A stretch of DNA of 20,686 bases from an uncultured Candidatus Saccharibacteria bacterium (GTDB taxonomy: Bacteria; Patescibacteriota; Saccharimonadia; Saccharimonadales; Saccharimonadaceae), in assembly GCA_938041555.1 (NCBI GenBank), contig CALIAC010000028.1:1-20686 (forward strand), in the 5' to 3' direction. Both the position numbers and the translations under genes were made by a program. The first letter of the stretch is position 1; each line of letters opens with the position of its first letter. Positions 7,674 to 16,153 of this stretch are shown one piece after another. The notes under the pieces are model-generated. The model did no database searches. It saw only the letters and a program-made list of their open reading frames with translations, and was not told the DNA's origin.

Positions 7674-7702
7674 AAAACCACCAGCAAAATCTGGTGGTTT
7701 TT
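7674..7702 (+). terminator. Bidirectional terminator between convergent genes
   Basis: AAAACCACCAG (7674-7684), six-base loop, CTGGTGGTTTT (7691-7701). The stem has A-runs on one side and T-runs on the other, so it can end transcription from both directions: the caspase-like unit (plus) and the glycosidase-like gene (minus). Confidence 0.9.
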
Positions 7703-7721
7703 ACACGCTCATCGCTGTGAG

Positions 7722-10070
7722 CTAACCCGATACGCTTGGTGGCCGTGGTGGACTGCTTGGCGCAGGTTGTGGTGATGCGTGGTGCGAGGTGCCACTCTGG
7801 ACGGCGATGGACGTGCCGCGGCTGGATGTTGTGCTAGAGCGGTGTGGCGGTGAAGTGGTGGTGCGCGGTGGGGCACTCATCGCGAGGCCACCCAGGCCGC
7901 TGGCTGAGCCGCTTGGAGGTGGTGGGCTGCTTGGCAGAGGCGTACCGCTACCACCACTCGGGCTTGGTGGCCCACCTGGAGGAGTGTTGCTATCTTTGCT
8001 ACCCAGCTGCGTAGCGGCAGTATTCTTAGCGCGATAACGCCGGATAAGGTAGAGAATAAGCGCGGCAATGCCAACCAAGAGAGCGAGCAGTGAGATAAGG
8101 ATGAAGACCCATAGTGGCTTATCTTCGCCAGCGAGGAACTTGTCTAGGGTGACCTTACCAATGTGGCGCACCATTGGTGGCTGCTTCTTCTCGTCGGGCT
8201 TTTTGTCGGTGCGGCATTCTGACCAAATGGCGTCGGGGTAGGCGGTGGCCAGCAAGTACCATGCGGTCGAAGCCACAGAGTAAGCATTCGTCATTTGGTT
8301 GGCTTCGTCGACATTGGTGACGTACGGCCAGGCACCATTAGCCCCTTGGGAGCGGTACGTTCGCTGGGCGCTGGCAGCGACTTCGTCTTTGTTGCCTGCG
8401 ACGTTGTAGGCCTGAGTGACGCCGAATGTCCCTTCAAACCAGACGGTGGGGGTGTACGTGCCAGTCAGGTATGGAGTGTAGCCCTGAGACCCCGCGCGGC
8501 TCATGGCAAAGTTGCGCGTGTAGGCTAGCGAGACTTTGGCTTTGTCGTACTCACCAATTGCGTTGAGGAAGATCGAGCCCCAGCTGGAGGTGTCCAGCGC
8601 TTTGGCATGGTCATCAAGCCCTTGGTCGAAGCGGTTCTCGGCTTTGTTCCACAGTTTCTCCATAATGACTTTGGCCAGGCTGTCGGCCTCTTGGCGGTAG
8701 CTGGCGTCGCCGTAGACTTGCGAGGCTCGCTCGTACACATGCCAGAGGTCGGTATTGTGCTCAGTGGAGTGCCAGGCGATTTCGAACTGCTTGTTGTTAT
8801 CGTCATCATTAATATTCGTGCCACCACGGTAGAGGCCAGCACCGGGGCCGGATGTACTTTTCTTAGTCTTGACCCAGGCCAGGGCAGAGCGCACCATGCT
8901 GCTGACGCCATTGATATCGCCAAACTTCTCTTGGTAACGGATGAGCGCATAGAGGACGAAGGCGACACCGCCAGTATAATAGCGTGCCTGCTGGTTACTG
9001 GGGTCGAGCTGGTGGGCGCTGGAGGGGAAGGCCCCGCGCGACCGGCCGGATTTGATCTGGATGGTCTTGAAGCCATTAACAAGCTGGTCTGCCATTGCTT
9101 TGTCGCCTGCACCAACCGCTACGAGTAGCGCCAGCGACTGATCGTACATAAATGAATAATGCACCCGGTGCGTGCCATAGCCATCCTGGCCAGGCGAGAA
9201 CTCGTACGAGCGGATCAGCCCCGCCAGCTGTGGCTGGAAGTACTCGGCGAGGATTTTGTTGCTGCGTGTATCCACCAGACGCAGCATCTTGTGACCCTTC
9301 TCGGTACCTGGGAAGCTAAAGGTGCGATTGGTGTTGGCGGCTTGCTTGGCAACGAGGTAGGTTTGGTCGGTGATGACGTATGATTGGATCTCGACATTTT
9401 GGTACTCAGTAACGCGTGGCCAGCTCTCGCCGAGGGGTTGGCCACTGCTGGCATCGTAGAGACGGAAGCGCCACTCACCGCCAATGCTGCCATCGACTGG
9501 CGAGAGGTCGAGCGTCCAGCTGCCGTCACCTTGCACCTGAGCAGGGGTGACTTTGCCTTGCTCGTACTCGGCGTCGGTGGCGCGAAAGGCCTTGACGACG
9601 CGACTGCCACCGGTGGGTGCTTTGCCCGAGACCTTGCCACGGTAGTTGCCTGGCACCGATGATGGCGAGGTGACAGAGAGAGGGGTGGGGTTGCCAGTGG
9701 CATAGCTACCGCTGTTCTTGAGCTGGAATGAGCCCTTTATCTCGCCGGTGTAGTCAGTGCCGTATTGCTTGGCGGCGGTGATGGTGCTGCCATCGCCGGC
9801 GTTGCGGATGGGCTGCATGAGGCCGCGGAGGTTGGCAAGGGCCCTGGCGGCACGGGCTTTGTCGGCCGGGGAGCTCAGCGCTGTGGTCTTGAAGCGCATC
9901 GTGTTGGGGTCGCAGATGTCGGGCTTATCGTCTTTTTTGGTGGATGAGTTGGAGCCAGAATTTGTAGCGGGCTCGGCCACTGCCACCTGGTGCAGCTGCA
10001 CAAAGCCAACTGCCAGTACTACCACTGCTGCCACACCTGCAAACCGAAAATCCGTCCAATATCGTCTCAC
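7722..10070 (-). CDS. Secreted, membrane-anchored six-hairpin glycosidase-like protein
   Basis: About 782 residues. A signal peptide (about 1-33, ending AVA before EP) starts the protein. An extracellular region of beta character covers roughly 90-310. The next part, about 310-625, looks like an (alpha/alpha)6 barrel: repeated helix pairs, YDQSLALLV, WHSTEHN, SSWGSIFLNA, VWFEGT and TAWYLLATAYP resemble six-hairpin glycosidases. Glu in STEHN and WFEGT and Asp in MYDQ are candidate catalytic residues. One transmembrane helix (about 652-676) is followed by RRYR and a cytoplasmic tail of about 105 residues rich in Pro, Ser and Gly. GTG 10070 is preferred because AGGAG lies ten bases upstream; GTG 10088 is an in-frame alternative without a good site. 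The exact family and substrate are unknown; polysaccharide or glycan degradation at the cell surface is inferred. Confidence 0.72.
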   Translation of the reverse strand: MRRYWTDFRFAGVAAVVVLAVGFVQLHQVAVAEPATNSGSNSSTKKDDKPDICDPNTMRFKTTALSSPADKARAARALANLRGLMQPIRNAGDGSTITAAKQYGTDYTGEIKGSFQLKNSGSYATGNPTPLSVTSPSSVPGNYRGKVSGKAPTGGSRVVKAFRATDAEYEQGKVTPAQVQGDGSWTLDLSPVDGSIGGEWRFRLYDASSGQPLGESWPRVTEYQNVEIQSYVITDQTYLVAKQAANTNRTFSFPGTEKGHKMLRLVDTRSNKILAEYFQPQLAGLIRSYEFSPGQDGYGTHRVHYSFMYDQSLALLVAVGAGDKAMADQLVNGFKTIQIKSGRSRGAFPSSAHQLDPSNQQARYYTGGVAFVLYALIRYQEKFGDINGVSSMVRSALAWVKTKKSTSGPGAGLYRGGTNINDDDNNKQFEIAWHSTEHNTDLWHVYERASQVYGDASYRQEADSLAKVIMEKLWNKAENRFDQGLDDHAKALDTSSWGSIFLNAIGEYDKAKVSLAYTRNFAMSRAGSQGYTPYLTGTYTPTVWFEGTFGVTQAYNVAGNKDEVAASAQRTYRSQGANGAWPYVTNVDEANQMTNAYSVASTAWYLLATAYPDAIWSECRTDKKPDEKKQPPMVRHIGKVTLDKFLAGEDKPLWVFILISLLALLVGIAALILYLIRRYRAKNTAATQLGSKDSNTPPGGPPSPSGGSGTPLPSSPPPPSGSASGLGGLAMSAPPRTTTSPPHRSSTTSSRGTSIAVQSGTSHHASPQPAPSSPPRPPSVSG

Positions 10071-10119
10071 TTCTGCTATACTCCTCACCTCGCCGATTAG
10101 CCGTTGGGTATTGCCTGTG

Positions 10120-10128
10120 AGTATAGCA
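10120..10128 (-). promoter_or_regulatory. Extended -10 promoter of the glycosidase-like gene
   Basis: On the minus strand TGCTATACT gives TG-x-TATACT. No clear -35 is present. The leader to GTG 10070 would be about 43 bases and contains the Shine-Dalgarno site. Confidence 0.6.
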
Positions 10129-10388
10129 TAACCATTTGCAATATCACAGCATAAGCGGTATAGCTTGAACAGAGATTAACAGAGGTGGAGGGAAGTGATT
10201 GGTGAGGATATTTGAGAATGAATAGACTAGTTGGTGGCAGCTAATTTTTGGCCTTGGCGCTGGTGGGCCGAGACCGACGAGAGGTTGATTCTGGCAAATA
10301 TTCCATCGACAGGACAGTATAGCAGGCTGCGGTAAGTTGCAGGGTCTAGGCGCTACATAGACCAGTGATCCTTGGGCGATGCTCCCAT
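10129..10388. other. Divergent intergenic region
   Basis: Separates the minus-strand glycosidase-like gene from the DUF2207 gene. Apart from the two outward promoters I see only a weak six-base hairpin (GGTCTA 10343-10348 with TAGACC 10358-10363). No supported gene. Confidence 0.45.
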
Positions 10389-10417
10389 TTGACATTCCTC
10401 GCTGCATGGCGCACAAT
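10389..10417 (+). promoter_or_regulatory. Probable promoter of the DUF2207 gene
   Basis: Perfect TTGACA (10389-10394), 17-base spacer, CACAAT (10412-10417, four of six). The predicted start is near 10424, on the ATG. This excludes the longer frame beginning at 10379. Confidence 0.55.
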
Positions 10418-10423
10418 CGATGT

Positions 10424-12271
10424 ATGAGAATGACACGCGTTATATCTGCAATCGGTGTCTGCTTGATGCTGCTGGGCACCGCGCTCGGGGCAGTGCCAAT
10501 GCAGGCCGACACACCGGTACGAGCCTATTCATCATCGAGCAGTAGTAAAGATAATTTCACCATTACCAAATATGCGGTTGATATGGAGCTCGGGCGCGAC
10601 AGCGAGAAACGCTCCACCCTCAAGACCAAGCTCACCATTACAGCGAACTTTCCACCCGAGCAGAACCATGGCCTCGCACCAGAGTTCGTTACGCGGTACA
10701 AGGGCCACCACACGAGCTTTGCGCTTGGCTCGGTGCAGGATGAGCATGGTAAGGATTATGAATATAGTTGGTCGGGCAACACCCTGCGCATTGGCAACAA
10801 AGATACGTACGTCTCGGGTAGCAAAACATACGTCATTACCTATACCCAGCGCGATGTGACGTGGAACTATGGTGACACACAGAAAAATGAGTTCTACTGG
10901 GATGTGATTGGCACATCGTGGCGAGTACCTATTAGTAATGCTAGCGCCAGGCTCAAGCTGAGCCCCGAGCTTGCTGCCATCAGCCGGACGACGCCGCAGT
11001 GTTACATTGGTAGGCAAGGGAGTCGCACCACCTGCACCGTCACGTCGCCGAGCGTCGACACTATAACTGCCTCGGTGGGCTACCTCGCGCCATATGCTGG
11101 CATGACGCTGGCAGTAGGCTTCCCGCAGGGGACGTTTGCGGAATATAAAAAGACGCCGGGGGAGGTGTTTCAAGAGCGGCTGGAGGCACTTCTCCCACTC
11201 ATATTCTTTGTGAGTATGCTGGTGCTGGGGCTTGCCTCGAGTGTGGTGTATTGGCTCTATCGGCGGGCGATTGGCCGGAGCAAGGAGCTGGGGACAATTG
11301 TGCCAGAATATCTGCCACCCCCGAACACAAGTGTGACAACAGCGGCAGAGATCGTGCGGCCATTCCAGATGGTAAAGGGCTCGGCCATGGCAGCGCAGAT
11401 GATCGACTGGGCGGTGCGGCACTACATTCGTTTGATTGAGGTCAAGCCCAAGACGTTCTTCTCGCGGGCGCAGTACAAGCTTGAAGTCGTCAAGGATGTC
11501 AGTAGTCTTCACCCTGAGGAACAAGAGATTCTGGGCGATATCTTTGGTCACCTGCCTGTGGTGGGAGAGCGCATCAACCTCAAGACGCTGCGCAACAATA
11601 CCTCCTACGCCTTCCGCCTGAGCGATAACGCCAAGAAGCTCGATGAGCTCATCGACCACACGTACAAGCTGCGCGACACAAGCCGGAAGGGTACACGGGG
11701 TTTCCGCATCTTTGCAGGTGTGCTGGGTGTCTTGGTGTTGGTACTGTGTGTAGCCACGATGTTTGTACCATTCTTTAGTGGGCTGCAATTCCTCTTCTTC
11801 CCGGGAGTCTTTATTGTGATTATCATTGGCAAGCTGGGCTTTGCTAAGCCACTGTCGGACAAAGGGCTAGCATTGCGCCGCTACCTGCTGGGGCTCAAGA
11901 TGTATATCCGCTACGCTGAGGCCGACCGTCTACGCCTATTGCAGAGCCCCGAGACCGCCGAGAAGGTGGATATTGGTGACCACGCTCAGCTCGTCAAACT
12001 CTACGAGCGGGTCTTGCCCTATGCCGTGCTCTTTGGCCAAGAGAAGCAGTGGAGCCAGCAGCTGGGGCAGTACTATGAGGAAGCGGGCACCCAGCCCGAT
12101 TGGTACGCTGGCCACGGTGCCTTTAATGCAGCGATGTTTGTCTCGAGCATGAGTAGCCTGTCGAGCTCTACCTCTGTGGGATCAAGTGACTTCTCGTCAT
12201 CGAGCGGTGGCTCGACTGGTGGTGGCTTCTCCGGCGGCGGTGGCGGCGGCGGAGGCGGTGGCGGGTGGTAG
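10424..12271 (+). CDS. DUF2207 family predicted membrane protein with Gly-rich tail
   Basis: About 615 residues. A signal peptide (about 1-29, ending MQA) leads to an extracytoplasmic beta-rich domain (about 30-250) with the DUF2207 pattern (ITKYAVDMEL near its start, FYWDVIGTSW in the middle). A transmembrane helix follows at about 256-278, then a cytoplasmic region (VPEYLPPP, conserved in the family), two further membrane segments (about 426-472), another soluble part, and a Ser-rich then Gly-rich C-terminus ending in a run of eleven glycines and Trp. Such Gly-rich ends are common in DUF2207 proteins. The molecular function is not known. Three in-frame starts exist; 10424 fits the promoter, while 10379 would include the -35 box. 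The gene is divergent from the glycosidase-like gene. Confidence 0.88.
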   Translation: MRMTRVISAIGVCLMLLGTALGAVPMQADTPVRAYSSSSSSKDNFTITKYAVDMELGRDSEKRSTLKTKLTITANFPPEQNHGLAPEFVTRYKGHHTSFALGSVQDEHGKDYEYSWSGNTLRIGNKDTYVSGSKTYVITYTQRDVTWNYGDTQKNEFYWDVIGTSWRVPISNASARLKLSPELAAISRTTPQCYIGRQGSRTTCTVTSPSVDTITASVGYLAPYAGMTLAVGFPQGTFAEYKKTPGEVFQERLEALLPLIFFVSMLVLGLASSVVYWLYRRAIGRSKELGTIVPEYLPPPNTSVTTAAEIVRPFQMVKGSAMAAQMIDWAVRHYIRLIEVKPKTFFSRAQYKLEVVKDVSSLHPEEQEILGDIFGHLPVVGERINLKTLRNNTSYAFRLSDNAKKLDELIDHTYKLRDTSRKGTRGFRIFAGVLGVLVLVLCVATMFVPFFSGLQFLFFPGVFIVIIIGKLGFAKPLSDKGLALRRYLLGLKMYIRYAEADRLRLLQSPETAEKVDIGDHAQLVKLYERVLPYAVLFGQEKQWSQQLGQYYEEAGTQPDWYAGHGAFNAAMFVSSMSSLSSSTSVGSSDFSSSSGGSTGGGFSGGGGGGGGGGGW

Positions 12272-12327
12272 AGCCCGCTCACCCCAGCGCGTAGCTATAT
12301 CTCAACCCTTCTTTTGCAACAACAAAC

Positions 12328-12359
12328 AAGCGGCCACTCTCTCATAGTGGTCGCTTCTT
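12328..12359 (+). terminator. Terminator after the DUF2207 gene
   Basis: Eleven-base stem with one G-U pair (AAGCGGCCACT 12328-12338, AGTGGTCGCTT 12346-12356), seven-base loop, weak T-tract (TTCTT). Confidence 0.72.
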
Positions 12360-12511
12360 GGTGCAAGAACAAAAAAACAAGTCTGCTAAGAACATAGCCC
12401 ACCAACCATGCTCAAACTGAACCCGGATGTATCTCAACCCGAGAGTGCGCGACGGGCACGACGATCAGATTGAGAATGAACCCTATGATGCTACATTCTG
12501 CAATTTCCGGC

Positions 12512-12540
12512 TTGGTGCTTTGTGGCGAACTTGGTATACT
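12512..12540 (+). promoter_or_regulatory. Promoter of uppP
   Basis: TTGGTG (12512-12517), 17-base spacer, TATACT (12535-12540). The leader of about 21 bases includes AAGGA (12554-12558). Confidence 0.6.
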
Positions 12541-12567
12541 TGGTACGAGACATAAGGAAAATACATC

Positions 12568-13401
12568 ATGGATTGGCTGCATATTATTATTCTTGGCATT
12601 GTCGAGGGGATTACCGAGTTTTTGCCCATATCGAGCACGGGCCACTTGATGCTGGCAGAGAAGTTGCTGGGCTACTCGGTGAGCGACCCGGGGCTTGTTG
12701 CCTTTACGGCGGTGGTGCAGATTGGGGCGATTGCTGCGGCAATTGTCTATTTCTGGCAGGACATTTGGCGCATTGCCTCGGCGTGGTGTGCTGGCGTGGT
12801 AAACCCGCGGGCGCGGACGTTTCACTACCGAATGGGATGGTATGTCATCATTGGCTCGCTGCCGATTGCAGTGGTGGGGCTGCTCCTGAAGGACACGATC
12901 GAGACGGTGCTGCGCGGCCTGTGGTTTGTGGCAGCTGGGCTGATGATTTGGAGTATTGTACTGTTTTTGGCCGACCGCCGGGGGCGCGAGACACGCCATG
13001 AGCGTAACCTCACCTGGCGCGATGCCATGGCAATGGGCCTGATGCAGTGCTTGTCGCTCATCCCGGGGGTGTCGCGCTCGGGAGCGACGATTGCCTCGGG
13101 GCTATTCCGCGATATCGACCGCACCACTGCCACACGGATGAGCTTTTTCCTGGGGATTCCGGCATTGATGGCAGCTGGTGGGTTGGAGGCCATCACGCAG
13201 TCGCAGCAGATTGGCCGCTTGATTGGCTGGCCACAGATGATACTGGGGATTATCATATCCTTTGTGGTGGGGTATGTGGCGATCTCGTGGCTGCTGCGCT
13301 TTGTTTCGAGCAATTCATTTGATAAGTTTGTCGGCTATCGCTTGGCGCTGAGTACACTACTCATCATCCTGCTTGCGGTGGGTGCGTTGGCACCAGTGTA
13401 A
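12568..13401 (+). CDS. uppP: Undecaprenyl-diphosphate phosphatase UppP (BacA)
   Basis: This integral membrane enzyme removes a phosphate from undecaprenyl diphosphate to recycle the lipid carrier for peptidoglycan and surface polysaccharide synthesis; overexpression in other bacteria gives bacitracin resistance. Its 277 residues match the family length. Both signature motifs are present: E-G-x-T-E-F-L-P-x-S-S-T-G-H near residues 12-27 and P-G-x-S-R-S-G-A-T near 167-175, which form the active site from two inverted repeats. About eight hydrophobic segments are visible. AAGGA lies nine bases before the ATG and a promoter is in front. It stands alone, with its own promoter on each side. Confidence 0.97.
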   Translation: MDWLHIIILGIVEGITEFLPISSTGHLMLAEKLLGYSVSDPGLVAFTAVVQIGAIAAAIVYFWQDIWRIASAWCAGVVNPRARTFHYRMGWYVIIGSLPIAVVGLLLKDTIETVLRGLWFVAAGLMIWSIVLFLADRRGRETRHERNLTWRDAMAMGLMQCLSLIPGVSRSGATIASGLFRDIDRTTATRMSFFLGIPALMAAGGLEAITQSQQIGRLIGWPQMILGIIISFVVGYVAISWLLRFVSSNSFDKFVGYRLALSTLLIILLAVGALAPV

Positions 13402-13619
13402 TTTCTCCATGCTTGTTTTCAGACGTACCTCACGTCCTATTGAGCAGGGGAGTGGATCTTTTTTTGAAGACATCGGCCTTCTAGAGATTATGCTCAAGAT
13501 CGTTTGGCGTTTCGTTTGAATGAGTATAGCGGTGTTTTTATGGCAACGCGTTTTTGTACTCCACCCAAATGAAGTAGGGGAGTATTAGTTCATATATGCA
13601 AGGTTTCTAGATTCAGCTT
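13402..13619. other. Intergenic region, A/T-rich, upstream of the ABC operon
   Basis: No supported gene and no clear terminator for uppP (a run of seven T lacks a good stem). A weak inverted repeat, TACTCC (13557-13562) with GGAGTA (13579-13584), is visible. Confidence 0.4.
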
Positions 13620-13628
13620 TGTTATAAT
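13620..13628 (+). promoter_or_regulatory. Distal extended -10 promoter of the ABC operon
   Basis: TGTTATAAT is a full extended -10. It lies about 110 bases before the ABC ATPase start and upstream of a second promoter. Confidence 0.5.
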
Positions 13629-13651
13629 TTTGCTTCTGAAGTGCTAGAAAA

Positions 13652-13665
13652 AACATTGCAATGTT
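13652..13665. promoter_or_regulatory. Perfect 14-base palindrome, candidate operator
   Basis: AACATTGCAATGTT is its own reverse complement. It sits between the two promoters, 11 bases before the -35 of the proximal one. A palindrome of this length is expected about once per 20 kb by chance, so only its position makes it notable. Confidence 0.35.
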
Positions 13666-13676
13666 GTTCACTTCGT

Positions 13677-13705
13677 TTGCTCTCGCCGGGCTATTGCGGT
13701 ATAAT
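13677..13705 (+). promoter_or_regulatory. Proximal promoter of the ABC operon
   Basis: TTGCTC (13677-13682), 17-base spacer, perfect TATAAT (13700-13705). The leader is about 26 bases and includes GGAGG (13729-13733). Confidence 0.7.
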
Positions 13706-13737
13706 TGCAACTAACATTAGCAGCTTATGGAGGCGCA

Positions 13738-14577
13738 ATGATCGAAATAAAAAATATTACCAAAGTCTACGGCAAGAAGAAAAACACTTTCACCGCCCTC
13801 AAGGACGTAAGTCTTGCAATTGAGGAGGGATCGAGCGTGGCAGTGCTGGGCAAGTCAGGCTCGGGCAAGTCCACGCTGATGCACGCTATCTCTGGCCTGG
13901 ATAAGCCGCAGCAGGGCGAGGTGGTCATCAACGGTGAGGATATCTTGCGGCTCAAGCGCAAGGCGACCGACCGCTTTCGAGCGCGGACGATGGGCTTCAT
14001 TTTCCAGAGTTTCTTTGTGGAGGGCGGCGAGAGCTGCTATGACAATGTGAGCCTGTCGCTCGAGACCGCAGGTGTGCCGCGCAGCAAGCGCAAGCGGCGT
14101 ATCGTGGCGGCACTCGAGGCGGTTGGCCTGGAGGATAAGATCAAAGCGCGGGCCAAGGACCTTAGTGGTGGGCAAAAGCAGCGCCTAGCGATCGCTCGAG
14201 CAATTGCTGCCGAGCCACAGATTCTCTTTGCCGACGAGCCGACGGGCAATCTCGACTCAGCGACCTCTGCAGTGGTGGAAGACCTGCTCTTTCGTTACGC
14301 CAAGGAGCATGGTGCGACGCTCATCATCGTCACACACGACGAGGATCTGGCGCAGCGCTGCCAGCGTATTATTCGTATCAAAGATGGGGTGATTGACCAC
14401 GACAGCGCTACAGACACAACCACAGCTACTCCCAGGGCTAAAAAAGCGCCAACTCGCCGCCGAGCCAAAGCCGTAGCACCTGCCACGCAGCCCAAGAAAA
14501 CAACGAAAAAAGCCGCAAGTGCTACTGCAAAAGCTAAATCTACAACCACCAAGCCAACACCAAGGAGGGCAGACTAA
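13738..14577 (+). CDS. ABC transporter ATP-binding protein (MacB/LolD type) with Lys/Ala/Thr-rich tail
   Basis: The ATPase of an exporter-type ABC system; 279 residues. Walker A GKSGSGKST is at 38-46, a Q-loop Gln lies in FIFQSFF, the signature LSGGQKQRLAIARA starts near 142, Walker B with ILFADEPTGNLD is at 162-173, and the H-loop His is in VTHDED near 200. The wording is that of the MacB/LolD/FtsE group. Residues from about 225 to the end form an unusual basic tail rich in Lys, Arg, Ala, Thr and Pro, like histone H1 or AlgP repeats. The start follows GGAGG by four bases; the in-frame ATG at 13705 overlaps the -10 box and is rejected. The permease starts two bases after the stop. Confidence 0.95.
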   Translation: MIEIKNITKVYGKKKNTFTALKDVSLAIEEGSSVAVLGKSGSGKSTLMHAISGLDKPQQGEVVINGEDILRLKRKATDRFRARTMGFIFQSFFVEGGESCYDNVSLSLETAGVPRSKRKRRIVAALEAVGLEDKIKARAKDLSGGQKQRLAIARAIAAEPQILFADEPTGNLDSATSAVVEDLLFRYAKEHGATLIIVTHDEDLAQRCQRIIRIKDGVIDHDSATDTTTATPRAKKAPTRRRAKAVAPATQPKKTTKKAASATAKAKSTTTKPTPRRAD

Positions 14578-14579
14578 CC

Positions 14580-15935
14580 ATGAAGACGACCGATATTATC
14601 CGCCGCGCTGGCCGCAACCTGCGCCGCGCCAAGATGCGCACGTTGCTCACCAGCATCGCTATCGCGGTGGGCGGCTTCGCCATTATGGCGAGCTTGATGG
14701 CGGGCGAGGGTGCACGCCAGTATATTGACCGGCTGATTAGCAGCAATATTGATGCCAAGGCGGTGTTTATCGTTAAAGATAAGCGACTCATCGGGGTACA
14801 ATCGGGCCAGCAGGCTGACCTACGCGAGTATAATCCTGATAGTATCAACCGCTATGGCAATGATTATAAAGCCCTGACCCAAAAAGACATCGACAAGCTG
14901 GCGGCACGCACCGACCTCGAGAAGGTGAGGCCAGTCTACCAGGTCCAGCCCAAATATGTGAGCTTTGCAGCCAAGAAAGACAAGAAATACAGTAGTGACG
15001 TGAGCGTCTTTGATGGTGCTCTCGCGGCCGAAGTCGTGGCTGGCAAACAGCTAGGCAAGGGCACTGAGCTCGCGCCTGGCGAAGCCGTCATCCCCGAGAG
15101 CTATGTCGAGGCGCTGGGGCAATCGCCTGCCCAGATGGTAGGCAAACAATTGACCGTCACAGTGGTGCAAATGCCACAGAAGATCGACGAAGCAACGCTT
15201 GGCCAGGTCTTTGCTGAGAAGGGGCAGGCTGGGGTAAATGAGCTGATTAATGGCAAGGAGCTGCACAAGACCTTTACCATCGCGGCCGTGACGCGCAAAT
15301 CGGCCGACCAAACCCAGGCAATGCGTGGCATTGGGATTAATGCCAAAGTAGCCCGCGAGCTAAGTGATTACAGCACCAAGGGCACAAGCCAATACCAAAA
15401 GTACATGTCTGCTACCGCGGTTGCCAAGCAGGATGCCGAGGCTGCCAAGAAGTCCCTCGAGCGAGATGGTTACGCTGCAGCCACCGCCAAGGATCTCCAG
15501 CAGATGCTCTTTCGCTTTGTCGATATTTTGCAAGGGGTTGTGCTGGGCTTTGGTGCGCTGGCGCTGATCGTCAGCATCTTTGGCATCGTCAACACGCAGT
15601 ACATCTCGGTGCTGGAGCGGACGCAGCAGATTGGCCTAATGAAGGCACTCGGCGCCAGCCGGCGCGATATTGGCCGCTTGTTCCGCTACGAGGCTGCCTG
15701 GGTTGGCCTGCTGGGTGGTGCGCTGGGTGTGCTGGGCGCGTGGGGCGCTGGTGTAGCGCTCAACCCGGTGATTTCGGAGAAGCTCGGCTTTGGCGATCAT
15801 AAGCTCCTCGTCTTTGTACCAGAGCATGCTGCTGCAGTAGTGGCTGGCCTGATGCTGGTGGCAATCATTGCTGGCTGGCTGCCAAGCCGCAAGGCTGCTA
15901 AGCTTGACCCGATCGAAGCGCTCCGCACAGAGTAA
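14580..15935 (+). CDS. ABC transporter permease, MacB/FtsX family
   Basis: Partner of the preceding ATPase. The protein has 451 residues and the MacB layout: one N-terminal transmembrane helix (about 20-40), a large extracytoplasmic domain of the MacB_PCD type (about 42-310), then three helices (about 316-338, 371-394, 418-437) that form the FtsX domain. The cytoplasmic loop LMKALGASRRDIGRLF is the coupling segment that contacts the ATPase, and the C-terminus LDPIEALRTE is typical of the family. AAGGAGG (14562-14568) inside the end of the ATPase gene serves as ribosome binding site, so translation is coupled. MacB systems use force across the membrane to export peptides, toxins or lipoproteins; no outer-membrane partner or substrate gene is seen here. 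A strong terminator follows. Confidence 0.93.
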   Translation: MKTTDIIRRAGRNLRRAKMRTLLTSIAIAVGGFAIMASLMAGEGARQYIDRLISSNIDAKAVFIVKDKRLIGVQSGQQADLREYNPDSINRYGNDYKALTQKDIDKLAARTDLEKVRPVYQVQPKYVSFAAKKDKKYSSDVSVFDGALAAEVVAGKQLGKGTELAPGEAVIPESYVEALGQSPAQMVGKQLTVTVVQMPQKIDEATLGQVFAEKGQAGVNELINGKELHKTFTIAAVTRKSADQTQAMRGIGINAKVARELSDYSTKGTSQYQKYMSATAVAKQDAEAAKKSLERDGYAAATAKDLQQMLFRFVDILQGVVLGFGALALIVSIFGIVNTQYISVLERTQQIGLMKALGASRRDIGRLFRYEAAWVGLLGGALGVLGAWGAGVALNPVISEKLGFGDHKLLVFVPEHAAAVVAGLMLVAIIAGWLPSRKAAKLDPIEALRTE

Positions 15936-15958
15936 TCTGCATAGCTACGAAGAATCTC

Positions 15959-15994
15959 AAGCCCGCTTTGCTGTGGTAGGCAAAGCGGGCTTTT
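15959..15994 (+). terminator. Terminator of the ABC operon
   Basis: Thirteen-base perfect stem (AAGCCCGCTTTGC 15959-15971 with its complement 15980-15992), eight-base loop, four T at 15991-15994. Confidence 0.9.
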
Positions 15995-16113
15995 GGGCTA
16001 GCTAAGAGGGGGGCACTAGCATAAACCTAACAGAGATAGAGCAAGAGAATCGACCCAAAATAGCCAAGCCTCGAAGGCTGAGAAGCTATCACCCTTTAAT
16101 TTTATAATGCTTG

Positions 16114-16122
16114 TGCTATAAT
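16114..16122 (+). promoter_or_regulatory. Extended -10 promoter of the collagen-like gene
   Basis: TGCTATAAT gives TG-x-TATAAT. A second TATAAT lies at 16103-16108. The leader of about 25 bases has AGGGG (16142-16146) seven bases before the ATG. Confidence 0.65.
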
Positions 16123-16153
16123 CAGACAAAAGGGTATAAATAGGGGTATCGCT

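Noticed and set aside
10532..11788. Open frame of 418 codons on the minus strand inside the DUF2207 gene
   Set aside because: The plus strand encodes a recognised family with promoter and signal peptide; the antisense frame resembles nothing and has no ribosome binding site.
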